Assembly: GCA_037954325.1 (NCBI GenBank)
Contig: JBBMNZ010000001.1
Span: forward strand, 1,501,765 to 1,565,764
Origin: Fistularia commersonii
Taxonomy: Eukaryota > Chordata > Actinopteri > Syngnathiformes > Fistulariidae
Length of the DNA: 64,000 nucleotides
Reading direction: 5' to 3'
Notes under the pieces: model-generated
The model's input: only the letters and a program-made list of their open reading frames with translations
Told to the model about the DNA's origin: nothing
Database searches by the model: none
In this document: positions 41,901 to 51,500 of the stretch, piece by piece
Layout: each line of letters begins with the position of its first letter
How positions within the stretch are numbered: position 1 is the first letter of the stretch
Translations under genes and position numbers: made by a program

Positions 41901-44461
41901 TAAACTCTGCACGTGCGCAACAACATCCAGCATAAGTAGGAACGCCCCGTGTTTGTTTTGAAGTCTTTTAGTCCTCCGCCCTGATTTATTCCCACCCAAA
42001 AACAACAACCGTCACTCTGTGTTGGAATTTCTCGCACGGAGTCAAACTCCAAACTAAGTGCCTGGACGGCGCCTTTCACGCGCATTCCAGAAGAAAAACA
42101 ACAGTTCGTCCGGCGATCTGAAGCGCGGCCGCAGCCTTCGGGGAGGCCGGCTCGCGCGTCGCCGTACAGGATCTTCCAGCTACGAGGGAAAACCGCAAAC
42201 GGCGAATGGAATCTCAAGCCTCGCGCTTTCAGTTGCCGCGCTACACGTTGCCTTGGTAACAACATATTTCAGATGAAGGTCGACCGGTAGCCAGTTAGGA
42301 ACTTGTTTTGCGTCCGTGATCGGGCGCTTGTGAGGGATTCGACGGATGGCTTTGGCCGGTTTCAAACGGTGCATGATTTTTTTTCTGGGACTTTTAAGAC
42401 AAGCTTAAGCCATTTAAACAAAAAAAAAAAAAAAACAACAACAATCATTTCAGACAACAAGCCTTTAAGCTAATTTTCAAAGCAAACTGGTTTGGTCTGG
42501 TCATCGTCTGTGTGGCGTGGCATCATGACAAGTCTTCAGATTTCTTAAATAAATTCTATAATTTCCACGGGGTGTCGGATTTTTCAAAAAACAACAAATA
42601 GGCAAATATCAGCAGTTTCAGAGCGCCGGTTACAAGACGTACCCATCAGTTGAATGTATTGATTCAAAGATAGTATTCACTCATTCATAATCTTTACCAC
42701 TTCACCTGCCGAGAGGCGGGGGTCAAACCGGGTCCTTTGGAGGGGCCACATCTAGAGACGTCCAACCATTCACACATCTGGACCATCTAGATCAGGGGTG
42801 TCAAACTCATTTCGCACGTCAGCATAATGGTTGGAACGGTAACAGTATAAATGTAAACAAATGTAGTGTAAAATAAATGTAACAACTCCTCACTGTTGAA
42901 TTACTCTTAATTTCTGACTCATTCAAATCCAAAGTGTTGAAGATGCATTTGCAGGGACGTCACAAAAATGATGTTTACCTAATGCTATGCTACAAAGCTA
43001 GCATTCACCGCCGCGGTGTTTTTGGATGCGGCTTTTGTGAACACATTCTGCTGCCGTCCGAGTTTGGCTTTTAATTCTCAGACAATTTGTTGTTTTTCCG
43101 GAAGGCTAACTTTAGCATACTTAGCTCCGTGTTTGGTGTCAAAATGCTGCCGTAGATTTTGCTCTTTGACAACCGACGCCGCCTCGTAACACAAAAGACA
43201 AACCGCCTCTTCTCCTCAAAGTATAAACATGTATTGTCCTTCCCATCTTTCTTACACAGCCTTCCATCTGCAGCAACTTTTCGCTTCCTGGACATTTAAG
43301 GATCATTTGTATTTCTCAATTCCACACTGATCTCATGGCCGTCACTGTGCGGGTCACGTGATTGACATGAATTGCAGGAAACGTAGTTTATGGTCAATGC
43401 ACGCATGTAACTTCTATATGATGAGACAATCAGACCTTTTAAGATGTTTCTGCGGGCCACTTTTGGCCCGCGGGCCTTGAGTTTGACACATTTGCTCTGG
43501 GTTCTCCAGTGAACCCCTGAAGGTGTTTGGAACCTGGAGAACCTGGAGGAACCCCACGAGAAACATGGAGAAAACACACACCTTCTAGCTGTGAGTTGGA
43601 ATATTAATGTGACATATCCATTTAGATATATACTAAATAACAGCACTTTAGGCAGCAGTGAAAATACTCAGCACTTGTGTTTGTTTTTGCACATGTTATG
43701 TAGCATTTAAGCTAAATCTGGCATGTTTACACTTATATGTATGCTAACGCTAGCACTCACTCACGGACTTTACATATCCCGAAATATCCAACAAATAAAT
43801 CAACTCACATCTTGCGTGTGTTTATCTGAGTTTTCGTTTACGTGACATTAGAAAGCGTGGATTTTGATCGTCGGAGAAGATGGAAAACTTGAGGAATTCC
43901 ACGACAAGAGGAGCAAGATAACGGATCAATGGAGGACTTTAGCCGTTTATCACCGCATAGTACCCCGATCGATCCTAATCGATACTCGTTAGCTGACCTT
44001 ACTGGGCCACTTTAGACCTACTTTGTCGGAAAACGTGTTAAAGCCACGACCGGAGCCAGAAGTTGACTCCTCGGTGGACATCGGGGAGAAGATGGGGGGA
44101 CCGTTTAGCTAGCAGCTAGCAGCTAGCAGGTGAACCCCGCTTTTTCGTGGGGGGGGGGGGGGGGAACGTTGAAGCTCCGGTTGGTGCCTTCATGGTCCGA
44201 ATCCGGGCTCGGAAACGGGAACCTCCACGGATGTTCACCTGGAAAGCCTCCGGGGGGGGGAGAAAGCGTAGCGGGACAGAGTCCTGTTTTTACCGGGGAC
44301 ACTCGAACGCCTCACCTCGATGACTCCTCGGAGAAGCCGCCGTCCAGAAGCCTGACTTTACAGAACAGGACGACGTTGACGAACGGAACCGACGAGAGCT
44401 CGTCCAGCTCGAAATCCACCTTGAATTTGAATTTCTTCTTTTTCATCATCATTAAATCCAT
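32227..44461 (-). CDS. fam102b: FAM102B / EEIG2 (NT-type C2 domain protein)
   Basis: Exons in transcript order are 44461-44316, 39163-39043, 38956-38927, 38638-38522, 38315-38269, 37957-37863, 34527-34426, 33441-33222, 32892-32756, 32422-32353 and 32269-32227. They total 1,128 nt, 375 aa, stop TAA, all phases matching. The N-terminal half is the EEIG1/EHBP1-type NT-C2 domain: an MMMKKKKFKFKVDFELDEL start, LGFADLNLAEFAGSG and GYDTKNTRQDNSILK. The C-terminal half is low-complexity and Ser-rich, with HSRTSSYASQQSKLSG, DDTRVDADDVVEKILQSQDF and a conserved AYEQVVMKR end. The first ATG (44461) is preferred over the three ATGs at 44452-44444 because the family has a short lead before the Lys run. 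Orthology to FAM102B rather than FAM102A rests mainly on synteny with henmt1 and slc25a24. The cellular role is poorly defined; the paralogue FAM102A (EEIG1) is linked to oestrogen response and osteoclast signalling. Confidence 0.93.
33445..33483. repeat. (CA)n microsatellite next to fam102b exon 8 acceptor
   Basis: A pure AC run starts within about 5 bases of the exon 8 acceptor (exon starts at 33441 on the minus strand). On the transcript it reads (GT)n directly before the CAG and replaces the usual polypyrimidine tract. Confidence 0.9.
33643..33688. repeat. (CA)n microsatellite
   Basis: Uninterrupted AC dinucleotides in fam102b intron 7. Confidence 0.9.
33804..34152. mobile_element. Tc1/mariner-type non-autonomous element
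   Basis: The ends are CACTGCTCAAAAAA and its complement TTTTTTTGAGCAGT, next to TA dinucleotides. The interior keeps the end regions of a well-known fish Tc1-like family (CACATCCTAGATCTAAATG, GATCCAACTTTGATGTAATG, TTGACTTGGAGTTACATTG) while the transposase gene is deleted. It lies in fam102b intron 7. Confidence 0.8.
34946..35593 (-). mobile_element. hAT-type non-autonomous element (family A, copy 2)
   Basis: It is the reverse-oriented relative of 27,471-28,143. It begins GCGTTTCCCAACCACTG and ends GGTCAGGAAACACTG. The minus-strand frame at 35,279-35,497 (SLNLLSVKSNISNICRFVNA-type text) is a transposase fragment. It lies in fam102b intron 6. Confidence 0.75.
35933..36175. repeat. Cluster of (GT)n and (CA)n microsatellites
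   Basis: A (GT)n run at about 35,933-35,963 and (CA)n runs at about 36,067-36,093 and 36,151-36,173. The first is in the opposite sense to the other two, so transcribed strands could fold back on each other. They lie in fam102b intron 6. Confidence 0.9.
36514..36913 (+). mobile_element. Tigger/pogo-type MITE (second copy)
   Basis: The left end is TGATCCCTCGCTATAAC and the right end AACAAGGGTTTACTG. It shares TTTCTACTTCAC, TTTTGCCTATCACGG and CTTTTTGGAA with 13,335-13,380, but lacks the HTH coding part. Confidence 0.72.
36930..37375. repeat. Unclassified interspersed repeat, copy 2
   Basis: It matches 16,480-16,775 in ordered blocks. Its left part (TTCGAGTCCAGTTGCCACGAC at 36,955) is the complement of text at 50,934-50,955, so at least two repeat families meet here. 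Confidence 0.55.
39840..39945. mobile_element. Fragment of the TACCGTAATTTC MITE family
   Basis: Text reading GCGGCTTACAGACAAGTGCG, GGTGCGGCTTATATTCAGG, then CGCCTTATAGTCAGGAAATTACGGT ends like the right terminus of the element at 15,569-15,850. The left end is missing. Confidence 0.6.
40640..41195 (+). mobile_element. Degenerate hAT element related to 2264-2829
   Basis: It begins GTTAACCTGGGTACGATCC and carries ATGTCGAGCAAAAAAAGAAAG, GATGAGCAGTTCTAGTCGAGC and, at the right end, GAGGGGTTCGGTGAATGCGC and GGTCAAGAACCACA. These are the same landmarks in the same order as the copy in fndc7. Frames are broken. It lies in fam102b intron 1. Confidence 0.72.
41490..43865. repeat. Inverted pair of a roughly 210-bp repeat in fam102b intron 1
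   Basis: 41,490-41,696 and 43,639-43,865 are reverse complements of each other. Both contain AATCCACGCTTTCTAATGTC, GATGTGAGTTGATTTATTTG, CTAGCGTTAGCATAC and TTTTTGTTTG/CAAACACAAG text. The 1.9 kb between them holds other repeats, including a hAT-like MITE and SINE pieces. Confidence 0.75.
42793..43498. mobile_element. hAT-like MITE with CAGGGGTGTCAAACTC end
   Basis: The left end CAGGGGTGTCAAACTCATTT and the right end TTTTGGCCCGCGGGCC followed by TTGAGTTTGACACATTTGCT form imperfect inverted termini of a very common fish element. SINE-like text flanks it on both sides (42,705-42,785 and 43,499-43,590). Confidence 0.65.
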
Positions 44462-45528
44462 GCAGTTCTCGGCGGTCTCCGGAGGAGGGGAGGGGGATCG
44501 CGGGTACTAGAGACCCATTGTGGGCTGGAGAACCGACGCACACCCGCCGCTTGTGTTTTGTGAAGCCGCTGCCCGCGCTCTGACGGAAAGACGTGGGCGG
44601 GCTACTTCCGGTGGCGGGTTTTCAAAATAAAACCAACATCAGCGTGAAATAAAACCCGAGTACGGGATCCAATATCTTTTCGCTTGTATTCTGCACTCAA
44701 GCAACTAAAACCAAGTGTATTTTCGACTTGATTTTACATGCGCTTTTCAGCGGATACATGATTATAGAAAATAAAAATCGGTTTTAACTAAGAGCGTGGC
44801 TTTCCCACGTTCTCTATCCACGCAGAGAATCGGTTTAGCATCGGCGCTCATCTTTGCGTGTTAATTCGTGGTTTTCTTTCCCACTTGTACCGAAAGGGCT
44901 ACCGTGCTTTTATTATGAAAGGCTCATACGCTCACCGGAAACACTCGTTGTCATACCCGCGCGCTTGACGACAATGCAGACAACACCGAATTAGGGTCAT
45001 CTGCTGCCATCTAGTGGCCGATTGTTGTAACTGCAGCGACGATTTTCTAAATTTAAGAGTGTGTATGAGTGTGTGTGTGTGTGTCTCGTTCAACTGGCAG
45101 ACTTCCCGACAGTATGACTCACAAAGCCGACAAGGGTTTGCCTTCATATCACAAGCGTCCATTATGGAGGTACTTTCTGGGATACACGCAAGCACGACTA
45201 GTACACCAAATAAAGTACATGAATAAAAAAATAACCAAAAGTTTTCTAGATGGATATTAGGGAGAAAAAAAAAAAAACACGTTGCATCGGCCATGTTGAA
45301 AAATATGTGCAAATATCGGCGATCTCCGAAGGGTGTGTCCGCGCAGGGAGGAGGTCTCTGCAGGCGAACCCACCTCATCTTCTCCGAAGCGCTTCCTCAA
45401 CCAGAAGAGCTCCAAGTCCGGGATCAGACGCAGGCCCGAAGTCTTCTCAGCGTGTTTTTTTTTTTTCCAAATCCTACGTGCAGAGCCTTCCGGACTTCCC
45501 ATCCGCCGTTTTTGAGAAGAAAGAAAAC
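44462..45528. promoter_or_regulatory. Divergent promoter region of fam102b and slc25a24
   Basis: The two start codons lie back to back 1.07 kb apart. Near 44,594-44,617 there is GTGGGCGGG (GC box) followed by CTTCCGGT (ETS-type site). The region holds one CTCF-like motif (45,002-45,020) and a short GT run (45,068-45,084). Transcription starts are not visible from sequence; the promoter call is positional. Confidence 0.5.
45002..45020 (-). promoter_or_regulatory. CTCF-like motif, full consensus match
   Basis: Read on the minus strand, CGGCCACTAGATGGCAGCA fits all 19 consensus positions. It lies between the fam102b and slc25a24 starts and faces the + strand motif at 32,082. Confidence 0.55.
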
Positions 45529-48500
45529 ATGTACCAAGTTGCAAGGAAGTTGTTTTTCACGGACTGCCGTTGCGCGTCCGACGCGTCCGCGTCTTACGAG
45601 GAGCTGTTCGCCCGGCTGGACGTCAACAAGGACGGGAAGGTGGATGTTTCCGAGCTGAAGGCGGGCCTGGCTGCCATGGGCGTCCGAGCCGGGAAGGGAG
45701 CCGCTCAGGTAATCAGATTACTTCTGTATTCTCACTCTTTCAAAAGCCACGTTGATTGTTTGCGAGAAAACGCCTAAAAAAAAAAAAAAAAAATGGATTC
45801 AAGCCGATCAGGAAGTCCCTGGAAAGTTGCAAATCTCCCCAAAAATCAGTGTTGACTGAAGATTCATTCAGTAAACTAGCTAGTAACTTTTACCCCTACA
45901 CTGTGATTGTTTCAAAATAATAAATAAATCTTCTCATCTCTGACGATGCATTTGATGTATTTTTGGATCCGTTTACTGGAGTAAAACGCTCTTCGGCCTT
46001 CATTCATTCAAATCACATCCATCGATTTGGTGAATTTCTTTGCGGCGTCCGTAAATATCTTCACACGCTTCCACGGTTCCTGTTCCAGGAGTAAACATAG
46101 TATTGGAGATGCGGAGGTGGTCTTTGGGAGCGAGGAATCTGGAGAAGAAGTCGGTGTGAGATGGTTCGGGTGGAAGGATGCTGAGGTTGGAGGAAGCGTG
46201 ACCCCCTGAAGAAGGCAACCCAAAAGAAGCTACTGTTAGCGTTTAGCTACAGAGTAACGTAGTTAGCAAGCTTGGTGAGTTTAATGGTAGTATGGAAGCT
46301 CCAAAGGGAGCGATGCTGGAGGTCCCCTCCATCTCTTGAGATGATCGGTCGGTCCCAGCGGCGTCTTCCGTCCGACACTCGAACCCTCAGAGACGCCCCT
46401 GAAAAGCGCCACTGTTTGCTTCGCCCCGACGGTCTGGAGACGGCGGCGTTTATCTTCACCCTTCACCTGGAGGCTTTTAACTCCTTCGCTCTGTCGGGAG
46501 TTTGTTAGTCGCAGGAATGTTGTGGTCGACCAGCAGGGCGGGACTTTCTGGAGGAGATAAACCACCGAGCTGAAAACCGCGTGATCGGAAACCTGCGCCG
46601 GGGTTTGGATAAAAGTCTTGTTTTTAGCAGGATAGCGTAGCGTAGCGGCGGTTAGCGCTTCTGCTTCTCTGCAAGAAGGTCCCTTTCATACAAAACATCT
46701 CTCTTCCCGTGATGAACCCTGGGTGATGAACCCTCCTGAAGACAGAAGAAGAGATAATGGATGGTTTTTAAGTTATAAACTTTTATTTCCAAAAGCAGAT
46801 CCACTTGTACTCTTACCCGCATTTTTATTCAAATGCTAAAAGTGTCAGGTGAAGATCATCAGCCAGAAAGAAAGGAAAGGTGGAGGTGAGATGATCTACA
46901 AACATTGACCGAATGTCCAAAAGACAGGAGGAAGAGAAAGGATGTGAAGTTAGTTGGTGTGAGAAAGGAGGATCGAAGGAGAAAAGCCCGAAAAAAAAAA
47001 GAAGTCCGTCCATAATTCTGAACGTTTCGAGTTGAGTTTTTCAGGTTGGACTGACGAAACGCGCCTGGAGACTTTGTGATATCTGCTGATAAGCTTTCTA
47101 CGGTAATCGATGTAGGATCGCGTTGAGAAGAGCTTTTATCGCGTCCTGCAACCCAGAAGGAACGCACGCCTATCAGGACATCTGGAGAACGTCGAGCGGT
47201 CGTGGAACGCGACGCTAAACGACATTCTCTCGCGTCTCCAGAAAATCATTTCCTCCGGAGACCAGAACCGAGACGAGGGGTTGGACTTCGGCGAGTTCAC
47301 CAGGTACCTGAAGGAGCACGAGAAGAAGCTGCAGCTGACCTTCAAGAGCCTGGACAAGAACGCCGACGGTAAACGCGGCGGATCCCGCCAGATCGGAGTT
47401 TCTTTTCAATTTCATCTCATCGGTATTTTCTTTTCCCAAAGGTCGGATTGACTTTAAGGAAATCCAGCAGTCCCTCGCAGATCTCGGGGTCGACGTCAAC
47501 AAGGAGGAGGCGGAGAAGATCCTTCACAGGTATCTGCGTCCTGGACGACCAGATCATAATACTACATTTGGTTGGTCGGTGGAGTGGAGATCTCAAGAGA
47601 GCAGGTTTGGGGAAAGTCGGGAAGGAGAAGTTGAGTCGCGGATGAAGATCCGAGACAGCGGAAGGTGGACCGTCGCTACTTCGCGGTTCGGTTTTTCGCG
47701 CCTTCGCTACCTAGCGGATTCGATTTTTTGTAGTATCTGAGTGTTTGGCGTGATGAAATAGCCTTATGCTAGCCCACTACGAAAAAAAAAGAAGAAAAAT
47801 ATCGTAAAATTACACCGAAATTCATTTTTATAAAAGATCTCCTTTGCTAAATAACGCTCCAACCATCGTACGCTGGAATAACATCGACTAACTCGACCCG
47901 TACTTGCACGCTATTGGCCGATTGCGCTTGTCGTTCCGTTCCGATCTCCTCACGGGCGTAAACGTGAATACCGTCACTTTGCGCTATCTAGTTTGTGAAA
48001 ATGCGAGACCCAACGCTCTGAGATGCCTCCTAAACGCCCGGCATCGACCCCAAGAGTCGGGTAAAGACCCCGAGATGCCTTTACTGTACGGTAACTCCCC
48101 CCGAAAAGTGAGGGTCCACTGTATCGGCGAGGAACTTGGAGGTTTACCTCGGATACCGCGTAGCTTAAGGCGACATATTCTCGAGATAGAGATGGCTTGA
48201 GATTGCTTTTCTCCTTCTCACCTCCTTCCTTTCCTGAATTTCCCCGAAACATCTCGCTGATTTTTAGGTTCTTTCTCGCTCGGCTAGTTTTAAAGCTTCA
48301 AGGGAATTCGCGGCAAATGGTGAATGAGTCCCAAGTTGGTCAAGAAACAAGAAGAAGCTAGCGAAGGAGTGCGGTAAAATCGTCTTCCACTTTAAGAAGA
48401 ACATCTTTGCGGTAACGCTAGAGGACATTGGAGGGGTTTCATCTGAGTGGGTCGGTGCGAGGAGCTGATAGCGACTCAGGGCGTTGTTTGGCTGATCGGA

Positions 48501-51500
48501 CACGATAAGAACGTTTATGTGGAGGCTACCGCGGTTTGAAGACGTTCCTTCAACTTGCAGGGTTCCTCCCAAACATCCATCCGACGGCGCGCATATAAGA
48601 GGGGCGGAGAGCTCGCGCGTGATAAGGAGAAATATTGGACGATCAATTTGTAAACATCAATTAGCTTCTGTGGATGTGTGGGCCGGTTCTTCTCTGGCTT
48701 CCTACCACAAATTAGAAAAAGATGACGGGGGGAGAACGCTGAAAGACGTAAGCGTACACTAGTGTGGAAAGGCAATAATGTGCATTAACGTAGCGGGAGG
48801 TTCAGCTCGGCCGTATTTGCATAACCAAAACATCCCGGAGATGCGAAGAGCTGAATCCTGCGGGACGTGACAGAAAAAACAAAACCGAATTAAAGCAAAT
48901 AGCCTGTCGGCTTTGTCCAACGCCGCGCGTCCATGCGGCGACAGGCACCCAACAGCGCACCGCCTTGTCATGAGCGACTCCAGCGGGTTAAAGCTTTAAC
49001 TTTAAGACGACAGGTCCCGTCAAGAACTGAAAAAGGGAGCTTTTGAAAGGAGGTTCGATTGGACAACAAGAACCGGTACGAATGGGGTGCAGGAGCTTTA
49101 GCCCTTTGAGAACAACAAGGGGCGCATCCTGTAAACAAGCATACCTGTGCGCGACCAATCACAAACGAGCTCAGACATACCCGATTGCGTCTTCTTTATC
49201 CCGTCTTTCCATCCGCAGCATCGATGTTGACGGCACCATGACGGTGGACTGGAACGAATGGAGGGACCATTTCCTGTTCAACACGGTCACCAGCCTGCAG
49301 GAGATCATCCGATATTGGAAACACTCCACGGTAAGACGGCGCCGCGGAGCTCTTTTCTAGATATCGTGTAGATTTTGGCTAAGTGGCGCTTCTTGAAGTA
49401 CAGCTTTGAATTGGTTCTACAAGAAAGACGACGCGGTTGCTCTTCTGCGAACCCCAAATCCATCCAGATGTCCTCGGAAAGGTCTATATCTGGGAGGTGG
49501 ATACGAGTATGTCCTGCTGACGCACAGCCAACGAGTCATCCCTCCATGAGCTAGCGCAGAGCGCGCTGACTAACAGCGACTTAAGTACCCTTATGATGTG
49601 CAAAGAAGTACATGTCCAAGGGGAATGTTATGAAACCTCATTGTGCTGAGTTTGCGTTCGAGTTGCCCCAAGTAACGCCCCCGCGCCTTAGCTGACTCGT
49701 GCTCAGCCCTCCACGCCCAATTAAAGCTCATAATGATGAGATGTTCGGTCCACCAGGTAGTAAAGAGAGTATTTAAAGCTCTCAAAGGGAACTCCTGACC
49801 CCTCTGTAAGGACATACTCGCAGAAATTCACATCACGCACTCCCAGAAAGATGCCAGTAACAACCTCTTTCTAAATCCCTGGCTCGCGGAGCGAGTTTTG
49901 AGGAAGTTCTGGTCTGGTGTGGCGCTCCTGCCTCACCGCAAGAAGGTTTCCGATGCCAGAAGTTGCCAAAAGACTTGTCCACGTACTAGTTTAATCCGAC
50001 ACACTCCACCGTCGCATGTCTGAAAGTCAGCCTGCCAGTCAATGGCTAATCTCTGACATTGTTCCCAGACACAACCTCGGCTGCTAAATAAGCCCCTGAA
50101 AGCTAAACGCGGGAGAGATAAGCTAATTTCAGTCTGACCTACGTTGGGTGGGATTACGTTTGAACCAAGAGAGAGAGAGAGAGCGACAGAGGAGGTGAGT
50201 TTTGAAAGGACGACCGAGCAGATCTCGGTACCGTCGATGCAAGCGGACGCTCTTCTGGGCTTCCACTGGATTTTGATCTGAAACCGACCCGCTCGACTGG
50301 TTTGGATCGGAAGCTCCGCTAAAGGATGGCCATGGCTCTGCTGCAGCCTCAACAGCAGCGGCAGCAGCTCCAGCAGGGGAACTGGTTCTTCCTTGATTTG
50401 GATGATGACGATGCTGTGATTTATGAGCTAGAGGTGGACATGGTAGGTTCCTGCTCAGAACGCGAGCCCAATTTAACACCGGCGCAAAATGCAGCCTTGT
50501 ATGCTCGGACTCGGAGATGGTAACAAACGCCAGTGAGCCAATTTGGACTTGGGTGATGTTCGGGAAGGGATCTATGTTGTCCGCGGAAAAGTGACCCGGT
50601 GTCGTTCTGGGAGATACCCGAAAGCCCGTATTTGCCCCGTACGCTGCTATTTGCGATTAGCTGAATATTTAAACGTAGCCATGGCTGCATGTTTATCACA
50701 TTACGTGGAAGGGTGACAGCGATACAATTGGATTTAAGCTCCACGCGAGGGTGCCGCCGGTCTCACGGGGTGGAGTTTACTGAAGTTACGCAACTTTTTG
50801 GAACAGAATGAGGTGTTCTTCTTGTCCTTGTGGATTAAGGTTTCAAGTGATCCCCCCCCCAGGATGTCAGAATGTCAAAAATGATACTTTTCGCAGCTGC
50901 AGTACTGCGAAATTCTTGTCGAAGTCTTCTTGTCGTGGCAACTGGACTCGAATTTCCTCACTTGGAGAGACATTTCACCCCTCATCCGAGAGGCTTCTTC
51001 CGTTTTGAGTCGACGGGTGGTCATCCCAACTCATGTTGTCCACTCCACATGTCTGTGGAGGTTCTCGGTCACCTAGGTCATGGCGAAATCTTCTTGAACT
51101 GAAGAAGCCTCTCGGATTAGGGGTGAAACGCCTTCAGGTGCAGAAATTCAAGTCCTGTCGCTATCTAACTCCTCTTCTTTGACCCCTGAACCTGCAGTGT
51201 CCTTAGTGTCCTTAGGCCACCTTTTCCACTATGCGATCTGCCTGTGAGATGACACGTTGACCCTTTGTGCCAAGGTTCTGGACATCGGCGACAGCATCAC
51301 CATCCCGGACGAGTTCACGGAGGAGGAGAAAACTACGGGCCTGTGGTGGAAGCAGCTGTCGGCCGGAGCCATGGCAGGCGCCGTGTCCCGAACAGGAACC
51401 GCCCCGCTGGACAGAATGAAGGTCTTCATGCAGGTGTGTTAAACTTGTACTCTTCAAGTAACTTGTAGTCTACAAAATACATTTCCTTTTAGGGAGAATT

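Noticed and set aside
45014..45260. Two overlapping small plus frames upstream of slc25a24
   Set aside because: They overlap the GT run and a CTCF-like motif and have no recognisable domain. A uORF role cannot be shown from sequence.
46000..46565. Overlapping frames on both strands in slc25a24 intron 1
   Set aside because: No domain or codon bias; overlapping frames on both strands look like chance in GC-balanced intron sequence.
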